Shown piece after piece: positions 36,500 to 46,118 of a DNA stretch of 64,000 nt (position 1 is the stretch's first letter; each line of letters starts with the position of its first letter). The stretch is taken from assembly GCF_947500605.1 (NCBI RefSeq), contig NZ_CANMSJ010000009.1, forward strand, positions 106,095 through 170,094, read 5' to 3'. Under the pieces are notes generated by a model that had not been told where the DNA came from, ran no database searches, and saw only the letters and a list, made by a program, of their open reading frames with translations. The DNA is from an uncultured Lacinutrix sp. (GTDB lineage Bacteria; Bacteroidota; Bacteroidia; Flavobacteriales; Flavobacteriaceae). The translations under genes were made by a program, and so were the position numbers.

Positions 36500-39400
36500 T
36501 TATAGGATTACAAGCTTCTCTATTTTTTCTACTGTTTTATTTGTGGCACTAGAATGTACTTTTAATTTATAAATATAGGTTCCTTTTCCTATTTTATCTC
36601 CAAAATCGTCTCTTCCATCCCAAATTATATCTCGCGATGTTGAACTTGTAGATTTTGTACCAACTCCTGTTGTTTGACCATTTAATGTTCTAACTATTTT
36701 ACCAGACACTGTAAATATTTGTACAGATACATCTAAAACCTCTGAACTGTTATGACTAAACCAAAACTCTGTATAATTTACAAATGGATTTGGATAATTA
36801 AGTACATTTTCAATTACAAGACTTTCGTCTTCATTAAAAACTCTAAACTGTAACTCTGCAGTAGAAGAATTATTGTAAACATCCCATGCTTTAACTGTTA
36901 AAGTATGTAATCCAGGTTCTAAATCTCTAAAAGGATAACTTAAACTCCCTCTTGTATAATCGTCTAACTCGGTTACATAATAATTATTAAGCACGTATGG
37001 ATTTACTTCGTCTCCATCTAATATAGCAACTATATCATGCCCGATACCACTTGCTGTATTAATTCCATTTTCATCTTGTAATTTCACTAATAAGGTTGGA
37101 GACTCGTTTGTTATACCTCCTGAAACGAAGTTTTCGTCATTCATGTATAAGTTTATGTTAGGCCCAAGATTATCTTCAGCTGCATTTTCATTTATACCAC
37201 CTATTTGCAATACGTTTATATCTCCTCCAGACTCATCACTTACTGAGTTTTCTCTTGAGGCATAAAAACTTATTTTTCCATAACCTACAGGTATTCCAAT
37301 ATCCCTAGGCACAATAAAATCGAATTCAAATTCTCCATTTGTTACAGTAGATTGCCCTCTAAAAATAACTTCTCCTAAGGTTTCATATTGTAGTTTAATT
37401 GGTGATCCTGCTTCAGAAGTATTATCGTTTGCTAAAGTTTCTCTTTCTATTAATTTATCGTAAATAGTTGTAACAACTTTACCATTATAATTAGTTAGTA
37501 AATTCCCTGAAACATCTGTTACCTCTCCTGCTAACTTGGTATAACTTAAAGCCTCTAAAACTTCTGAATTACCAGCTACAGGCACGTCATTAATTTTTGT
37601 TAATCTAACATTAGGCTGTGGAAATGCTAACTTTAATGCTGGATCACCGATATAAAATACCAAATATTTCTGACCAACTCCAGCAATACTATTACTATTT
37701 TTTGTTAACCTAAGCGCTTCGGCCATTGAAGGATATTCATGGTCTAAATAAGTATCGGTATCACTATATGAAAACAAATATTCTTCTAGTTTAATATTAA
37801 ATTCAACTCCCACAGACACAAAAATTTGACGTGTTGTAGATATTAAGGATATTGCTCCTCCGTCTTTATTCCAATATACTAATTCACCTGCTGTAATTCT
37901 AAGCGGATTATCGAATCGTGTATACTCACAGGTTACGGTTACAAAACAACTTAATTTACAGTCGTTTCTTAAATCCTGAGCTTCTGGCTTTTGAAAAAAC
38001 CTCTCGGTTGCCCAACCATCTTCTCCTCCGTGCCCAAAGTAATTAACTACTAATGCTCCATTTTCAATAGCATTTGAAATCGCTGTAGAAACCTCAGGAT
38101 AGCGGTCTCCACCTGCAGATGCTTCTTGCTGATATGAATCTGCATGAATTTTTATTGCATTTAGAAATGGTTTTTCTGTAGTAATTTCATTGGCAATTTG
38201 ATCTGTAGTTTCCTGTAGAGTTCTTTCATAAACTTCATCTACATCGTCTGAAATTGCAATAAAATTATTCCTCCAACTACCAAAAGCGGCTTTAGAGTAA
38301 TAGACCTCGACTTTATCTACCATCTCTTTTGCACGCTCTGGTGAATCTGCAATTATTCTACCTACTGCAATATCTAATCTATCTGAAGTGACCATAGTAC
38401 CTTCATTTAAATCCATCATACCATAGAAATCATCTGAGACAAATGAATTTGTTAAATTATAACTATCGAAAGCATGCCATGAAGGTGTATTATATGTGTT
38501 TGATGACACTCTTGCTTTATAATCGAATGAAGTATCTCCAAAAAGACATAAATATTTTATTCTGTTTTCTGGCGAACTTGCATTATCGTAAACATATCTA
38601 ACTAAGTTTCTTATTGCTGAGATATCTCTATTCCCAGTATTAAACTCATTATAAATTGAACTTAAAGTAACAACTTTTACATTTAGATTGTTTTTATCTC
38701 TATTTAACTGAGCCAAACGGTTAGCTTGACTTAAAAGAGTACTTGGCGTAACAATAATATAATCGACGTCTTGAAAATTACCTTGACTGTCATTAAAAAT
38801 TGTTCCTTTAATATTTTGGTTTCCAACTGAAGAGTTTCCTAAATTTATTGGTTCGTATAAATTTGAATTTGTAACAGCAATATACTTTTTTAAACTCCCT
38901 AAAGCTGATTTAAAACTTAAAGTAGCATCTGAGTTTAACTTATTGGTAATATTATTTTCATCAGTAATATCCCATACTTCTGAAACATTTGAAGCATTAG
39001 ACATCGTATATAATCCAATTCCAGAATTTTGAGCAGCGTCACGATTAAAAAACTCAAATTGTTCTCCACTAAAACTAAGATCTCTTGTTGCTTCAATAGA
39101 AATATAATCAATATAACCAACTGCACTTGGCACGCCTAACTTATCATATTCCACTTTTACTGTAAGATTATCTGAATCTACATTTATATCATTCGCATAA
39201 TTTGCACTAACACCATAATTATGTCCATCTACTCCGGGAGTTGTAATTGCTGCGACCTCATTATTATTTACACTAACACTCCAATTAGCGGCATTACCAG
39301 ATGTAGATGCACCATTAAACACAAACTTAACAGGCTCTGTAGTTACAAGGTTTGGAAAATTAAAATCGAAAGTTTTAGTTGTTTCAATATCTAACTTATC

Positions 39401-40372
39401 TCCAAACCATCTTCTTCCTACATAAGCTAAGCTAAACTCATCTATTTCGTGAAATTGATAATCTTGGAATGTTGTTATAGTAGTTGTAGCATTACCTGTT
39501 GGCTCGGCCATATTTTGAATTCTTTTCCCACTACCAAATCCTATATTTATATAATAGTAAGTTATATCTTGATATGGATTGATATTAGTATTAACCAACG
39601 GATCGTCTACAATACCTTCTGGACCTACTCCATAAAACAAAACATAATCACTATTATTAAATACTCCATCTTCTTCTCCAACAACTTTAATTGCGTTTTC
39701 AATAGGATCTATAGGATAATTGTCATCATTTAAATAAGGAATCATTTGCCCTCCTTTTCCATAGATTCTTATAGCTCTTGGGTCTATGGAATTTGTATTA
39801 ATCCCTAAGTTATCCATAAAACCTTTAGTTATTTTAAAGACGCCTGTTTTATTTACTCCAAACTTATACCAAGTACCAGAACTTAAAACCGAATTTGATA
39901 TTGGCGGATTATTACCATTTCTATAAGATAAATTAGAATTCTGATAATTAACAGTAAAAGACGTTACTTTTTGATAAGAATTTCTACCCGTTTTCACTAT
40001 TGCTGAAACTGTTAAAAAAGCATATTTATCTTCCCTTGCTTGGGCATTTTTTAAACTATATTTAATAGATGAAGGAATAGTTTTTAAATCTAAATCTTTT
40101 AATTCTGTTTTAGAAATAGAAGCATATTTAACATTAGTTAAAGTTACACTGCTCTCCTTTATACTAGAATTAGCATCCCATTGCGTTACAAAATTAACTC
40201 CATTGTTTAGACTAAAGCTATAATGCTCTATAGGAGTAAAACTAGGCACTTGAATACTATAACCATCTGTACTCATGGTTTTAGCAGCGTTCCATGTTAA
40301 ATTAAAATTCTTCTGTTGGGAATAGGCTATAGTACAAAGTAGTACTGTAATACCAAATAATATCTTTTTCAT
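36500..40372 (-). CDS. porU: T9SS C-terminal signal peptidase PorU
   Basis: 1290 aa with a signal peptide (ILFGITVLLCTIAYSQ). The gingipain-like C25 peptidase domain holds the catalytic His in VVNYFGHGGEDGW and Cys in CFVTVTCEYTRFDN. Upstream is the V-x-V-G-R segment DRLDIAVGRIIADSPE. The C-terminus has its own FlgD/sorting-like Ig fold (VQIFTVSGKIVRTLNG ... WDGRDDFGDKIGKGTYIYKL), which in PorU is retained. It removes the C-terminal domain of T9SS cargo such as the two sorted proteins here. Divergent from gldJ. Confidence 0.95.
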   Translation of the reverse strand: MKKILFGITVLLCTIAYSQQKNFNLTWNAAKTMSTDGYSIQVPSFTPIEHYSFSLNNGVNFVTQWDANSSIKESSVTLTNVKYASISKTELKDLDLKTIPSSIKYSLKNAQAREDKYAFLTVSAIVKTGRNSYQKVTSFTVNYQNSNLSYRNGNNPPISNSVLSSGTWYKFGVNKTGVFKITKGFMDNLGINTNSIDPRAIRIYGKGGQMIPYLNDDNYPIDPIENAIKVVGEEDGVFNNSDYVLFYGVGPEGIVDDPLVNTNINPYQDITYYYINIGFGSGKRIQNMAEPTGNATTTITTFQDYQFHEIDEFSLAYVGRRWFGDKLDIETTKTFDFNFPNLVTTEPVKFVFNGASTSGNAANWSVSVNNNEVAAITTPGVDGHNYGVSANYANDINVDSDNLTVKVEYDKLGVPSAVGYIDYISIEATRDLSFSGEQFEFFNRDAAQNSGIGLYTMSNASNVSEVWDITDENNITNKLNSDATLSFKSALGSLKKYIAVTNSNLYEPINLGNSSVGNQNIKGTIFNDSQGNFQDVDYIIVTPSTLLSQANRLAQLNRDKNNLNVKVVTLSSIYNEFNTGNRDISAIRNLVRYVYDNASSPENRIKYLCLFGDTSFDYKARVSSNTYNTPSWHAFDSYNLTNSFVSDDFYGMMDLNEGTMVTSDRLDIAVGRIIADSPERAKEMVDKVEVYYSKAAFGSWRNNFIAISDDVDEVYERTLQETTDQIANEITTEKPFLNAIKIHADSYQQEASAGGDRYPEVSTAISNAIENGALVVNYFGHGGEDGWATERFFQKPEAQDLRNDCKLSCFVTVTCEYTRFDNPLRITAGELVYWNKDGGAISLISTTRQIFVSVGVEFNIKLEEYLFSYSDTDTYLDHEYPSMAEALRLTKNSNSIAGVGQKYLVFYIGDPALKLAFPQPNVRLTKINDVPVAGNSEVLEALSYTKLAGEVTDVSGNLLTNYNGKVVTTIYDKLIERETLANDNTSEAGSPIKLQYETLGEVIFRGQSTVTNGEFEFDFIVPRDIGIPVGYGKISFYASRENSVSDESGGDINVLQIGGINENAAEDNLGPNINLYMNDENFVSGGITNESPTLLVKLQDENGINTASGIGHDIVAILDGDEVNPYVLNNYYVTELDDYTRGSLSYPFRDLEPGLHTLTVKAWDVYNNSSTAELQFRVFNEDESLVIENVLNYPNPFVNYTEFWFSHNSSEVLDVSVQIFTVSGKIVRTLNGQTTGVGTKSTSSTSRDIIWDGRDDFGDKIGKGTYIYKLKVHSSATNKTVEKIEKLVIL

Positions 40373-40437
40373 TGCTTTAAATAACGTGATTATTTCAATG
40401 TTATTATTTCATTTTTAACATTTTTATAACAACAATT

Positions 40438-40445
40438 CAAAATTA
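40438..40445 (-). promoter_or_regulatory. Possible -7 element of the porU promoter
   Basis: TAATTTTG on the minus strand, 66 bases before porU. The element 19 bases before it reads TTA instead of TTG, so the match is partial. It lies in the 272-base divergent region shared with gldJ. Confidence 0.35.
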
Positions 40446-40574
40446 CAATAATAAATTAAAAAATAAGACGTTATAATGTCTCAAAACATCGCCTAAAAAC
40501 AAAAGACCAAATCGATGTATAGTAAATAAATGGGATAAAGCGTATTTATTTTTAAGTTAATTTTACAAAATAGC

Positions 40575-40604
40575 TTGTAGAGTTAGGTAGAATTATTATA
40601 TTGC
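40575..40604 (+). promoter_or_regulatory. gldJ promoter
   Basis: TTG (40575-40577), 19 bases, TATATTGC (40597-40604), which deviates from TAnnTTTG only at the end. The start codon follows 40 bases later. Confidence 0.55.
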
Positions 40605-40644
40605 GTCTCCAAAAAAAACTTAATTAGCTCATAAACGTATCAGT

Positions 40645-42315
40645 ATGAAAAAAGTAATTGTATCAAGGATTTTAATGCTATTAGCAGTTTCGATTACCTT
40701 GGTTGGCTGTGGTAGATCTGGCGGATCAAACGTAGATAGCGCCACTGGCTGGGAAATTAACGCTAAAGAAGGCGGATTTCAATACAACACAAATTTTAAA
40801 GAACAGGAGACACCTCCAGGAACCGTTTTTGTAGAAGGAGGTACTTTTACAATGGGACGTGTTCAGGATGATGTAATGCATGATTGGAACAACACTCCAA
40901 ACCAGCAACACATTCAGTCTTTCTACATGGATGAAACAGAAGTAACTAATCAAAACTACTTAATGTACTTAGATTGGATCAAGGAAGTTTATCCACCAGA
41001 AGATGAAAATTTTAGAAAAATATACGAAGGTGTTGTTCCAGACACTTTAGTATGGAGAAACCGTTTGGGTTATAACGAAGTAATGACTGAGAACTATTTA
41101 CGTCACCCAGGATATGGACAATATCCAGTAGTTGGTGTAAGTTGGATTCAAGCAGTTGAATATGCAAACTGGAGATCGGATAGAGTTCAGGAAAAAGCTT
41201 TACAACAAGAAGGTTACTTAAAACAAGATAGCCAATACGAAGCTACTGCAGATGCTAACTTTAGTACAGATACTTACATTAATGCACCAACTCAAACCTT
41301 TGGTGGTAATGAAGATATTTTAAGAGGAGGAAAATTAAAACCTCAATTAGATGCTAACGGTGAAGAAATTAACGTTTATGCTTCAAGACAAACAGGTATT
41401 ATTTCTCCTAAGTACAGACTTCCTACAGAAACTGAATGGGAATATGCTGCTTTAGGTTTATCTGAAATTAGAAGTTATAATGTTTATAGAGGTCGTAAAA
41501 AATATCCTTGGGATGGACAATACACTCGTTCAGGGACACGTAAAATTAAAGGAGATCAATTAGCAAACTTTAAGCAAGGTAAAGGTGATTATGGTGGAAT
41601 TGCAGGATGGTCTGACGATGGTGCAGATATTACTGCACAAGTAAAATCTTATGCTCCTAACGATTTCGGTTTATACGACATGGCAGGAAACGTTGCAGAA
41701 TGGGTTGCTGATGTTTACAGACCTATTGTTGATGATGAGTTTAACGATTTCAACTACTATAGAGGAAACGTTTATACTAAAAACGCTATTACTGAAGAAG
41801 GAACAGTAAAAATTGTAACTACAGATGAGATTGTTTTTGATACACTTCCAAACGGAAAAGTAATCGCAAGAGATTTACCAGGTGAAATTGCTCAAGTTCC
41901 TGTTGATGAAGATGAAACTTATTTAAGAACAAACTTCGATAGAAGTGATAACCGTAACTTTAGAGATGGTGACAGACGTTCTTCTCGTGGATATGCTGAT
42001 TTTGATGAAGCAGAAGGAGAAGGAGAAAAGGATGCTCTAACAAGTAAAATGTACAACTCACCTAAACACTCTACAGAGGTTGATTCTTCTGGAAACATGA
42101 TTAGAGAATGGGATAAGAGTAGTAAAAGGACATCTTTAATTAACGACGAAGCTCGTGTATTTAAAGGAGGATCTTGGAAAGATAGAGAATACTGGTTAGA
42201 TCCAGCACAAAGACGCTACTTCCCACAAAATATGGCTACAGACTATATTGGGTTTAGATGTGCAATGTCTAGAGTAGGTTCTAAATCTAAATCTAAAAAC
42301 AAAACTAAAAACTAA
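40645..42315 (+). CDS. gldJ: Gliding motility lipoprotein GldJ
   Basis: 556 aa with a lipoprotein signal (LMLLAVSITLVGCGRSGG). The remainder is an FGE-sulfatase (formylglycine-generating enzyme)-like domain: EGGTFTMGRVQDD, DETEVTNQNYLMYLDW, VVGVSWIQAVEYANWRS, YRLPTETEWEYAA, NDFGLYDMAGNVAEWVAD and FKGGSWKDREYW at the C-terminus. GldJ stabilises the gliding and T9SS motor in flavobacteria. The gene order porU <> gldJ > murF is that of known gliding species. Followed by a strong terminator. Confidence 0.95.
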   Translation: MKKVIVSRILMLLAVSITLVGCGRSGGSNVDSATGWEINAKEGGFQYNTNFKEQETPPGTVFVEGGTFTMGRVQDDVMHDWNNTPNQQHIQSFYMDETEVTNQNYLMYLDWIKEVYPPEDENFRKIYEGVVPDTLVWRNRLGYNEVMTENYLRHPGYGQYPVVGVSWIQAVEYANWRSDRVQEKALQQEGYLKQDSQYEATADANFSTDTYINAPTQTFGGNEDILRGGKLKPQLDANGEEINVYASRQTGIISPKYRLPTETEWEYAALGLSEIRSYNVYRGRKKYPWDGQYTRSGTRKIKGDQLANFKQGKGDYGGIAGWSDDGADITAQVKSYAPNDFGLYDMAGNVAEWVADVYRPIVDDEFNDFNYYRGNVYTKNAITEEGTVKIVTTDEIVFDTLPNGKVIARDLPGEIAQVPVDEDETYLRTNFDRSDNRNFRDGDRRSSRGYADFDEAEGEGEKDALTSKMYNSPKHSTEVDSSGNMIREWDKSSKRTSLINDEARVFKGGSWKDREYWLDPAQRRYFPQNMATDYIGFRCAMSRVGSKSKSKNKTKN

Positions 42316-42335
42316 TATTAGTTTTAAATAATATT

Positions 42336-42367
42336 AAAAGTCCTAACGTTTAGTTAGGACTTTTTTT
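42336..42367 (+). terminator. gldJ terminator
   Basis: AAAAGTCCTAAC / GTTAGGACTTTT stem with a five-base loop and a T-run, ending 14 bases before the murF start. Confidence 0.9.
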
Positions 42368-42380
42368 ATACTTTTATTTT

Positions 42381-43664
42381 ATGAAAACAGAACAACTACA
42401 CGCCCTATTTTTAGATTGTACAGGTATCTCAACAGACACGAGAAAAGTATCTAAAAACAATATGTTTTTTGCCCTAAAAGGTGATAATTTTAATGGTAAT
42501 ACCTTCGCTCTAAAAGCAATAGATTTAGGAGCTAATTATGTTATAATAGATGAAATTGAGCATAAAACATCTGATAAAACTATTTTAGTTGACAATGTAC
42601 TAGAAGCATTACAAGCACTAGCTTCTTACCATAGAAATTTTCTAAACATACCTATAATTGCTTTAACAGGAAGTAATGGTAAAACAACCACCAAAGAATT
42701 AATAAACGTAGTACTCTCTAAAAAGTATAAAACAACAGCAACAATAGGGAACCTAAATAACCATATTGGAGTACCTTTAACATTACTTTCAATGACCAAT
42801 GAAACAGAGATTGGTATTGTTGAAATGGGAGCAAATCACTTAAAAGAAATTGATTTCCTTTGCAACATAGCAAAACCAGATTATGGATACATTACTAACT
42901 TTGGGAAAGCCCATTTAGAAGGTTTTGGAAGTGCACAAGGTGTAATTAATGGCAAAAGTGAACTCTACGACTATTTAACTAAGAATACTAAGCACATCTT
43001 TTTAAATGCAGACGATCCCATTCAAAAAGAAAAACTAAACACTTATTTTAAAAAGTTTGGTTTTTCTGAAACAGATTCTAACTATTTTAAAATAGAATTT
43101 ATTGAAGCGAATCCATTTGTTTCTTTTAAAATAGAAGACTTTACAATTAACTCTCAACTTATTGGAAAATATAATTTCACAAACCTATGTGCTGCATCAA
43201 TAATTGGAAAATATTTTAATGTAGAATTAAATGAAATTAAAGAAGCATTAGAAGGCTACACTCCTACCAACAATAGATCACAAATAATACAAAAAGGAAC
43301 AAATAAAATTATTCTAGACGCCTATAATGCAAATCCAACAAGCATGAAAGCAGCATTAGAAAATTTTAGTGCTTTAAAAGATGATACTAAAATAGCTTTT
43401 TTAGGAGACATGTTTGAGTTAGGAACAGATGCAATACAAGAACATCAGGCAATTTTAGACTTATCTACGAGCTTAAATATCGAAGCTGTCTATTTAGTTG
43501 GAGAAAACTTTTTTAAATCTGAAAACAAATCTGATAAAGCAATACAATTTATCTCTTTTGAAACTTTAAAAGAAAAACTAAACACCTTAGAAATAAAAAA
43601 CACAACACTATTAATTAAAGGCTCAAGAGGAATGGCTTTAGAAAGAATATTAGACTTAGTATAA
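42381..43664 (+). CDS. murF: UDP-N-acetylmuramoyl-tripeptide-D-alanyl-D-alanine ligase
   Basis: 427 aa. Adds D-Ala-D-Ala to the muramoyl tripeptide in peptidoglycan synthesis. Three Mur-ligase domains: N-terminal DTRKVSKNNMFFALKGDNFNGN, central ATPase with P-loop ALTGSNGKTTTKE and IGIVEMGANHLKEIDFLC, and C-terminal LDAYNANPTSMKAALENF with FLGDMFELG. Starts right behind the gldJ terminator, so partial read-through or an internal promoter must drive it. Convergent with the next gene, 8 bases apart. Confidence 0.95.
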   Translation: MKTEQLHALFLDCTGISTDTRKVSKNNMFFALKGDNFNGNTFALKAIDLGANYVIIDEIEHKTSDKTILVDNVLEALQALASYHRNFLNIPIIALTGSNGKTTTKELINVVLSKKYKTTATIGNLNNHIGVPLTLLSMTNETEIGIVEMGANHLKEIDFLCNIAKPDYGYITNFGKAHLEGFGSAQGVINGKSELYDYLTKNTKHIFLNADDPIQKEKLNTYFKKFGFSETDSNYFKIEFIEANPFVSFKIEDFTINSQLIGKYNFTNLCAASIIGKYFNVELNEIKEALEGYTPTNNRSQIIQKGTNKIILDAYNANPTSMKAALENFSALKDDTKIAFLGDMFELGTDAIQEHQAILDLSTSLNIEAVYLVGENFFKSENKSDKAIQFISFETLKEKLNTLEIKNTTLLIKGSRGMALERILDLV

Positions 43665-43672
43665 AGGAGAAC

Positions 43673-44476
43673 TTAAATACTATCTAAAAATGCTTTAAAT
43701 GCACTTCTATAACCTTCAAAACCTTTTGTAGATTCCCATAATACACGAGAACCATGAATACCTTCTTTGGTGGGTTTGTAATGCGTAAGCTTTTCTGTTT
43801 TCATTTTACTCACTAAAGAACTTAAGTCTTTTGTTTCATCTAATGATGCAGTAACGAAAGTAGGCTTATCTAAATCTTTAATTTCAGTTTGAATATTCAT
43901 TTCTTTATAATATTCTCCTGGGCTAAAAGCTGCAATTGCTTTAACCTTGTCGTTATTTTCCCCTATTAACATAGCTAATGTAGCAGAATAAGAACTCCCA
44001 ACAATTAACAATTGAGTATTATCATTTGCATTATACACATAATCTATAGCAGCAATAATATCTTGCTTACCATTAATATATTCTGTCTCTAAGTTTTTTG
44101 ACTTAGCCAACTTAGCAGTTTCATTAATAACATCATTTACTCCGTCTCCAGAACGTTGATCTATTGCCATAACAGAATAACCATAGCTATTTAAAAGTAA
44201 AGCAGTGTCTTTATATTCTCCACGACTAAAACCTGCTTGATGGCATAGTAAAATAGTAATTGGGTTTTTATCTACTTTATAAACATCTGCAGTAATAGTT
44301 AAACCATCTAAAGATGGAAATGTTACAGTTTCCTTTGTCATTTCTTTTGTATTCTTATTGTTAATCAAATCTATATTATCTTGTTTAGCAGAGGTATTAT
44401 TTACAATCTTATTCTTATCGCTTTTACAAGATGAGATTATAAATATAAGAGCTAATAATGTAATAAACTTTTTCAT
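43673..44476 (-). CDS. Alpha/beta hydrolase lipoprotein
   Basis: 267 aa with a lipoprotein signal (ITLLALIFIISSCKSDK). The alpha/beta-hydrolase fold is shown by ITILLCHQAGFSRGEY (oxyanion region), nucleophile elbow IVGSSYSATLAM with Ser in G-S-S-Y-S, and a late His in TKEGIHGSRVLW. It is closest in style to dienelactone-hydrolase-like serine hydrolases. Substrate unknown; location is the periplasm or the outer membrane. Confidence 0.85.
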   Translation of the reverse strand: MKKFITLLALIFIISSCKSDKNKIVNNTSAKQDNIDLINNKNTKEMTKETVTFPSLDGLTITADVYKVDKNPITILLCHQAGFSRGEYKDTALLLNSYGYSVMAIDQRSGDGVNDVINETAKLAKSKNLETEYINGKQDIIAAIDYVYNANDNTQLLIVGSSYSATLAMLIGENNDKVKAIAAFSPGEYYKEMNIQTEIKDLDKPTFVTASLDETKDLSSLVSKMKTEKLTHYKPTKEGIHGSRVLWESTKGFEGYRSAFKAFLDSI

Positions 44477-44535
44477 TGTTAAATTTTAAAATAAAGGTAT
44501 AAAAATAGTTTCTAAAAACAGAATTGGTTAGAAAC

Positions 44536-44572
44536 AAAAAAAAATCTCAATGATTTATCATTGAGATTTTTT
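44536..44572 (-). terminator. Terminator after the downstream tRNA-Val gene
   Basis: AATCTCAATGA / TCATTGAGATT stem, loop TTTA, minus-strand T-run. Confidence 0.8.
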
Positions 44573-44581
44573 AAATTTAAG

Positions 44582-44656
44582 TGGGCGACAAGGGATTCGA
44601 ACCCCTGACCCCTTGGGTGTAAACCAAGTGCTCTGAACCAACTGAGCTAGTCGCCC
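44582..44656 (-). tRNA. tRNA-Val (anticodon TAC), copy 2
   Basis: 75 bases. Acceptor GGGCGAC pairs with GTCGCCC, the D-arm contains AGCTCAGTTGGTT, the anticodon arm is CTTGG-TTTACAC-CCAAG (anticodon TAC), and the T-arm is CAGGGGTTCGAATCCCTTG. No encoded CCA. Identical to the copy 177 bases away. Confidence 0.96.
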
Positions 44657-44671
44657 GATTTATTCGGTGCG

Positions 44672-44701
44672 CAAATATACAAGAGATTTTAAAACTACCA
44701 A
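44672..44701 (-). promoter_or_regulatory. Promoter of tRNA-Val copy 2
   Basis: TTG (44701-44699), 19 bases, TATATTTG (44679-44672). The segment GGTGCGCAAATATACAAGAG is also present before copy 1 (44844-44863), where the spacer is 18. Confidence 0.7.
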
Positions 44702-44711
44702 AGAAAAAAAC

Positions 44712-44748
44712 AAAAAAAAATTCCTGATGAAGTTTTCATCAGGAATTT
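44712..44748 (-). terminator. Terminator between the two tRNA-Val genes
   Basis: AATTCCTGATGA / TCATCAGGAATT stem followed on the minus strand by a long T-run, so each tRNA appears to be its own transcription unit. Confidence 0.8.
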
Positions 44749-44758
44749 TAAATTTAAG

Positions 44759-44833
44759 TGGGCGACAAGGGATTCGAACCCCTGACCCCTTGGGTGTAAA
44801 CCAAGTGCTCTGAACCAACTGAGCTAGTCGCCC
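44759..44833 (-). tRNA. tRNA-Val (anticodon TAC), copy 1
   Basis: Same 75-base sequence as copy 2 with TAC anticodon. Together with its promoter it forms a tandem duplicated unit of 177 bases. Confidence 0.96.
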
Positions 44834-44897
44834 GATATATTCGGTGCGCAAATATACAAGAGATTTTAGAACTACAAAGCATTTTTAAAAAAAACTT

Positions 44898-46115
44898 TTA
44901 AATAATTTCTGCCACAACAAAAGTACTTCCTCCAATGTAAATTACATCTTCAGGATTTGCATTTTTTAAAGCCATTTTATATGCTTCATTTACAGAATTA
45001 TACGATTCTGAAACTAAACTATTATCATTAAAGTACTGCTTAAGAATATTAACGTCTAGCCCTCTAGAAATATTTGGTTTAGATAAATAATATTTTGCAT
45101 TATTGGGTAAAAGGTCAATAATTGAATCTAAATCTTTATCATTTACTACTCCAAAGACAATATGTAAGTTATTATATTCTTCATTTTGGAGTTGATTCAT
45201 TACAATTTTTAAACCTTCTCTATTATGAGCTGTATCGCAAATAACTTTTGGATTATGTTTTAATACTTGCCATCTACCAAGTAATCCTGTATTATGTACG
45301 ACATTTAATAGCCCCTTTTCGATGTCTTGAGGTAAAATATTAAAGCCTTTTAATTGTATTTCATTAATTGTACTAACAACAGCTTTAATATTTTTATCCT
45401 GATAGTCCCCTTTTAAATCACTTTTATAATTTATTGTTTGGGTTTTATCAGCAAAAATAATTTTAGCATCAATGTTATCTGCTATTTCAGTAAAAATATC
45501 CTTAGTTTCAACTTGCGTCTCCCCAATAACAACAGGAATGTTATGCTTAATAATTCCTCCTTTTTCCTTCGCAATGGATTTAAGAGTGTTACCAAGGAAA
45601 TGTGTATGATCTAATCCTATGTTTGTGATTACAGAAACTTCTGGTGTTATAATGTTTGTAGAATCTAACCTACCACCTAAACCTACTTCAATTATAGCTA
45701 TATCAACTTTCTGATTAGCAAAATATTCGAAAGCTAAACCAACTGTCATCTCGAAAAACGATAAAGAATTCTTTTCGAAAAAGGATTTGTTTTCCTTTAT
45801 GAACTGAATTACATACTCCTCACTAATTTCTTTACCATTAATCTTGATACGTTCTCTATAATCTTTTAAATGTGGAGAGGTATATAAACCTACTTTGTAT
45901 CCTACTTCTTGAAGAATAGAAGCTAACATGTGACTTGTAGAACCTTTACCATTGGTTCCCGCTACATGTATCGATTTGAATTGATTTTCTGGATTATTAA
46001 GATGTTTTGCTAATAAAATAGTATTGCTTAAATCTACTTTATAAGCGCTTTTTCCTTGATTTTGATACATTGGAAGTTGAGAAAACATCCAGTTAATAGT
46101 ATCTTGATATGTCAT
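44898..46115 (-). CDS. folC: Folylpolyglutamate synthase / dihydrofolate synthase
   Basis: 405 aa Mur-ligase-like enzyme. P-loop HVAGTNGKGSTSHMLAS, GLYTSPHLKDYRERI, EVGLGGRLDSTNI, TNIGLDHTHFLG and the C-terminal CDTAHNREGL are the FolC hallmarks. Adds glutamate to dihydropteroate and folates. It starts 3 bases after tonB paralog 2, hence at the end of the exbB-exbD-tonB-tonB transcript. Confidence 0.95.
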   Translation of the reverse strand: MTYQDTINWMFSQLPMYQNQGKSAYKVDLSNTILLAKHLNNPENQFKSIHVAGTNGKGSTSHMLASILQEVGYKVGLYTSPHLKDYRERIKINGKEISEEYVIQFIKENKSFFEKNSLSFFEMTVGLAFEYFANQKVDIAIIEVGLGGRLDSTNIITPEVSVITNIGLDHTHFLGNTLKSIAKEKGGIIKHNIPVVIGETQVETKDIFTEIADNIDAKIIFADKTQTINYKSDLKGDYQDKNIKAVVSTINEIQLKGFNILPQDIEKGLLNVVHNTGLLGRWQVLKHNPKVICDTAHNREGLKIVMNQLQNEEYNNLHIVFGVVNDKDLDSIIDLLPNNAKYYLSKPNISRGLDVNILKQYFNDNSLVSESYNSVNEAYKMALKNANPEDVIYIGGSTFVVAEII

Positions 46116-46118
46116 TTT

